NCBI RefSeq assembly: GCF_024713945.1
Contig: NC_134677.1
Location: 2,359,001 to 2,423,000 of the forward strand
Reading direction: 5' to 3'
DNA: 64,000 nucleotides
Source: Dermatophagoides farinae
Taxonomy: Eukaryota; Arthropoda; Arachnida; Sarcoptiformes; Pyroglyphidae
In this document: positions 61,001 through 64,000 of the stretch, piece after piece
Layout of the letters: each line of letters starts with the position of its first letter
Numbering within the stretch: the stretch's first letter is position 1
Notes under the pieces: model-generated
Told to the model about the DNA's origin: nothing
What the model saw: only the letters and a program-made list of their open reading frames with translations
Databases searched by the model: none
Program-made: the position numbers and the translations under genes

Positions 61001-64000
61001 ACTGTATTTCATTTTCATTGAAATCTAAATTTCAAAAATTGAGTAAGATGAGATACTTGAAGAAATTTGAAACATTGGATCTGATCATTTAATTCATCAT
61101 TTAGTTGGCCTGCTATAATTTTTTTGGATACTTGTATGCATACACACACGCATAATAGTAAGATAATCGAATGTATGTGAAGTAAAATTCGTGTTGCTTT
61201 GCTTTTTGGCAGACAATTCATTCATTTTTTTTTATCTTATTCTCCAAATCAAATCATTATTGTATTGAAAATCAATGTAAAATGCATATGGAAAACATAA
61301 GAGAAAACGATGAACACGACAACAACAACAACAACAAATGGAAATACGAATAGCACGAAGAGAAAAAAATGATTAAAATAATCGAAAAATGATCACAAAA
61401 ACAACAACATACGAAAAACAAAAAATGTGAAGAGGTGTGTGTGTAGATTTGCAGGTGTCGTAACTCTTGTTACTGTTGTTGTTGTAGTTATCATTACAAA
61501 AAACATACACACACACACTATCAATGGCTAAATTCAATTCAAATGAGCAAAAAAAAACAACAACAAATCGAAAAAACCTAAAAGCGGCTACAAAAATATT
61601 TATTTATTTATTATCATTATTATTTGCAGGTAAAAATAGTGTTGGTCACGAATGTGATTTATTAATCGCTTTAGGTTTCAAATATTCAGTTATGATTCAG
61701 TTCTTCAAACTGGAATCGCTATATCGACAACGCATACACACACACAAACACAAAAACAAATTTTGTATTTTTTTTTTCTTATTTCATATTGATGATGATT
61801 TTTTCTTTTGATAGAATCTAAATGAACGAATTTTTTGCTGTTGCTTTTCAATTCGATTAGTCGGTGTTTTTTTTTGTGTGTGTAAGTGTATGATATATAT
61901 TCATTGAAAGATGATGATGATGATCGTTCATTCATTTTCGGCGTGATTTAATTGTGTTTCAAATAAATTGATCAGATCAATTTCGATTTTGTCCTAAGGA
62001 AGAACAAGGATTTTTTTTTTGCTCTGTTTCCTTCATCATTTTTTGTTTCTTCTTGACATATAACATAAATTGTTGATCAGAAAATGAAATAAATGAGAAA
62101 ATGAAATAAATCTATGTGTGTTTCTGTTTCGTGAGTGAATACAGCAACAACAACAACAACAACACATCATTGTGATTGAGAAATTGAGAAATCGATCAGT
62201 GAAAGAAAAAAAAATGTTCAAATTACAAAAAAAATAATAGTAGTAATCTCCATCAGGTATAGGTTTTTTTTCTCGCACAGATTAATTAATGAGAAACAGA
62301 TACGAATCTGCTTCTGCATCATTATTCATTTTTTTTTGTTTTGTTTCGAAATTGTCCAACAATCGAATTTCAGTTTTTTTTGTACCAATTTAATTCTTTG
62401 ACAATTTTCTTGAATGCCAGAAAAATTTTTACCATTTTTTTGCATTAAATTAATTAGAACACTCCACACACACATGTGTGCAATGTTTTCGTTTTAATTT
62501 TGGTTTTTGGTTCGGTTCGGTTTGGTTCTTCTTCAATATTTTTTTTTTGTTTTTAGCCACCAAGTATCAAATTACCAATTTCGATATATGTAGTTGAAAC
62601 AGTTGAAATGACTTAAGAATAAATGAAAAATGCTGTCCGTTTTTTTTTTTGCTATAATTTTCGGCTAAACACACTCACACACACAAATCAATGTAGTTCA
62701 CTTTTTTTTTCTTTTTTTTCTCTAAACAACGTATGAAAGACAGCAACGAATAAATGTGCTAAAAAACCAAAGAAATGTGCTTGATTAGCTTGATTCTTTC
62801 TTGACACTTGGTAATTTTGTCATCTGACTTATGTGAGATCAGACAGACAATCAAAAAATAAAAATAAAAAAATCACATTTTCAGTTGTCCATTCATTCTC
62901 ACATTGATGATGATTCGTTCATCATGTGTTTGTTTGTTGGCTTGTTTGTTTTTTTTCAAAAAGATTTTAAGCATTTTTTTTTTCGTTGTTGTTTCAACTG
63001 TTCAGCTCATGGGAACCATGTTAAAAATGTTGGCCAAAATTTATAGCCCATTGCCAAAAAAAAAAAAAAAAAAAAACGCTTCATTCGGTATTCATTTGTG
63101 AATTATCATCATCATCATCATCATCATTATTTTTTGTGACACTTGTAACATAAACATTTGATTGGTTTGGTCATTTTTTTGTTAGTCTTGATTGTTGTTC
63201 ATTTCAAAATTCAAATGCACAATGATCCAAATTTAATTTTCATATTTTTCAAAACTATAAAAAAGATTACCAAAAAGATTTTTTTCTTCATCAATTTGAA
63301 GTCATAATATCAATATAACAATGGCAACAATAATGGAAACTATTAGAAAAAATTGAGAAGTTACATGTCGTGATGATAATAATCATCATCATAATCATTA
63401 TGTATAACATGAAATTGATTGAAAATTGAATTGTGATTGAATCAAAACCATTACCACTACCGACAATGTGTAAAAACTTTTGTTGTTGTTGTTGATTGTC
63501 GCTAAACATTTTTTTTTGTTATATAACAGAAAAAATTACTGGAACGAAAATATATCTTGGCCATTTTAATGATCTCATTTGGGTGGAGCCAAAAACATAA
63601 AAAAAGAGAGAAAGAGAGAGAGAAACAATTTTCAAAAAAACGATTCGTTTCGATTCAATGATGATGATGATGATGATGATAATAGCGTGTGTGGCAATAA
63701 TGCACTACAGAATATAGCATGGATTATAATCATTGTTATATTTTGTATAGAGTAATAGTGTATAGAAAAAAAACATCATCATCATCATCATCATCATTAT
63801 GGTCAATCGTGTTGCAAAAGTGTTCTATATATATATATATTATATGAATAATCATCATTATTCAATATACGATAGTATATCTATATCTATATCAATCTAC
63901 TATACATGAAATGATTATATTGTCGATCTATTGTTCATTATGAATATGAAATGTTCAAGAATTTATTCAAGATTGGTTTAGAATACATTTTTTTTCTATT
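55078..64000. other. 3' flank of SIX1/2, no supported gene
   Basis: About 9 kb of microsatellite-rich sequence, with CA/GT, CT (57766-57787), ATC/GAT and A/T runs. A few splice-acceptor-like sites precede short non-repetitive open stretches (57640, 58784, 61630), but none gives a recognisable protein. No Six4/5 homeodomain or SIX-domain exon is visible. Confidence 0.6.
55623..55628 (+). promoter_or_regulatory. Candidate polyadenylation signal for SIX1/2 (AATAAA)
   Basis: AATAAA, repeated immediately as AATAAAAATAAA, lies about 545 nt after the stop and is followed within 30 nt by a long T-run. Alternatives exist in the surrounding AT-rich DNA. Confidence 0.3.

Overview
The window looks like nuclear DNA of a small-genome arthropod. 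The best guess is an acariform (astigmatid) mite of the Dermatophagoides/Psoroptes/Sarcoptes type. The guess rests on very AT-rich sequence, dense trinucleotide microsatellites (GAT/ATC, GTT/AAC), GT/CA dinucleotide runs, homopolymer A/T runs and eukaryotic GT-AG introns. The species is inference; the eukaryotic nature and the genes are read directly. There is no bacterial operon, rRNA, tRNA, CRISPR array or recognisable transposase.

Only about 5 kb carries supportable protein-coding sequence, from three genes. (1) A SIX3/6-class homeobox gene (Optix) lies on the + strand, with coding exons 7415-8774, 8936-8993 and 14515-15184. (2) A single-exon secreted cystatin (cysteine-protease inhibitor) lies on the - strand, 32648-32268, with its own TATA box. 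(3) A SIX1/2-class homeobox gene (sine oculis) lies on the + strand, with coding exons 46762-47579, 53671-53993, 54074-54131 and 54262-55077. The last exon needs two reading-frame changes to stay open to its natural end.

The two SIX genes are tandem and head-to-tail, about 31.6 kb apart, with only the cystatin recognised between them. This is a remnant of the ancestral animal SIX cluster; no Six4/5 gene is seen here. Both genes have a 58-nt exon that encodes the homeodomain recognition helix, bounded by a phase-1 and a phase-2 intron. The splice pattern is therefore shared between the paralogues. In other animals these factors act with Eyes absent or Groucho-type cofactors in eye, head and anterior neural patterning. 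The cystatin has no evident functional tie to them.

The rest is flank (1-7414), two large introns (8994-14514 and 47580-53670), two large intergenic blocks (15185-32267 and 32649-46761) and a 3' flank (55078-64000). These hold mostly microsatellite-rich sequence whose open frames are low-complexity artefacts. The non-repetitive items that stand out are an 18-bp TATA-containing palindrome at 5175, a 75-nt hairpin at 32048-32122, a 17-bp perfect stem at 43993-44036 and a microsatellite-poor block near 41230-41500.
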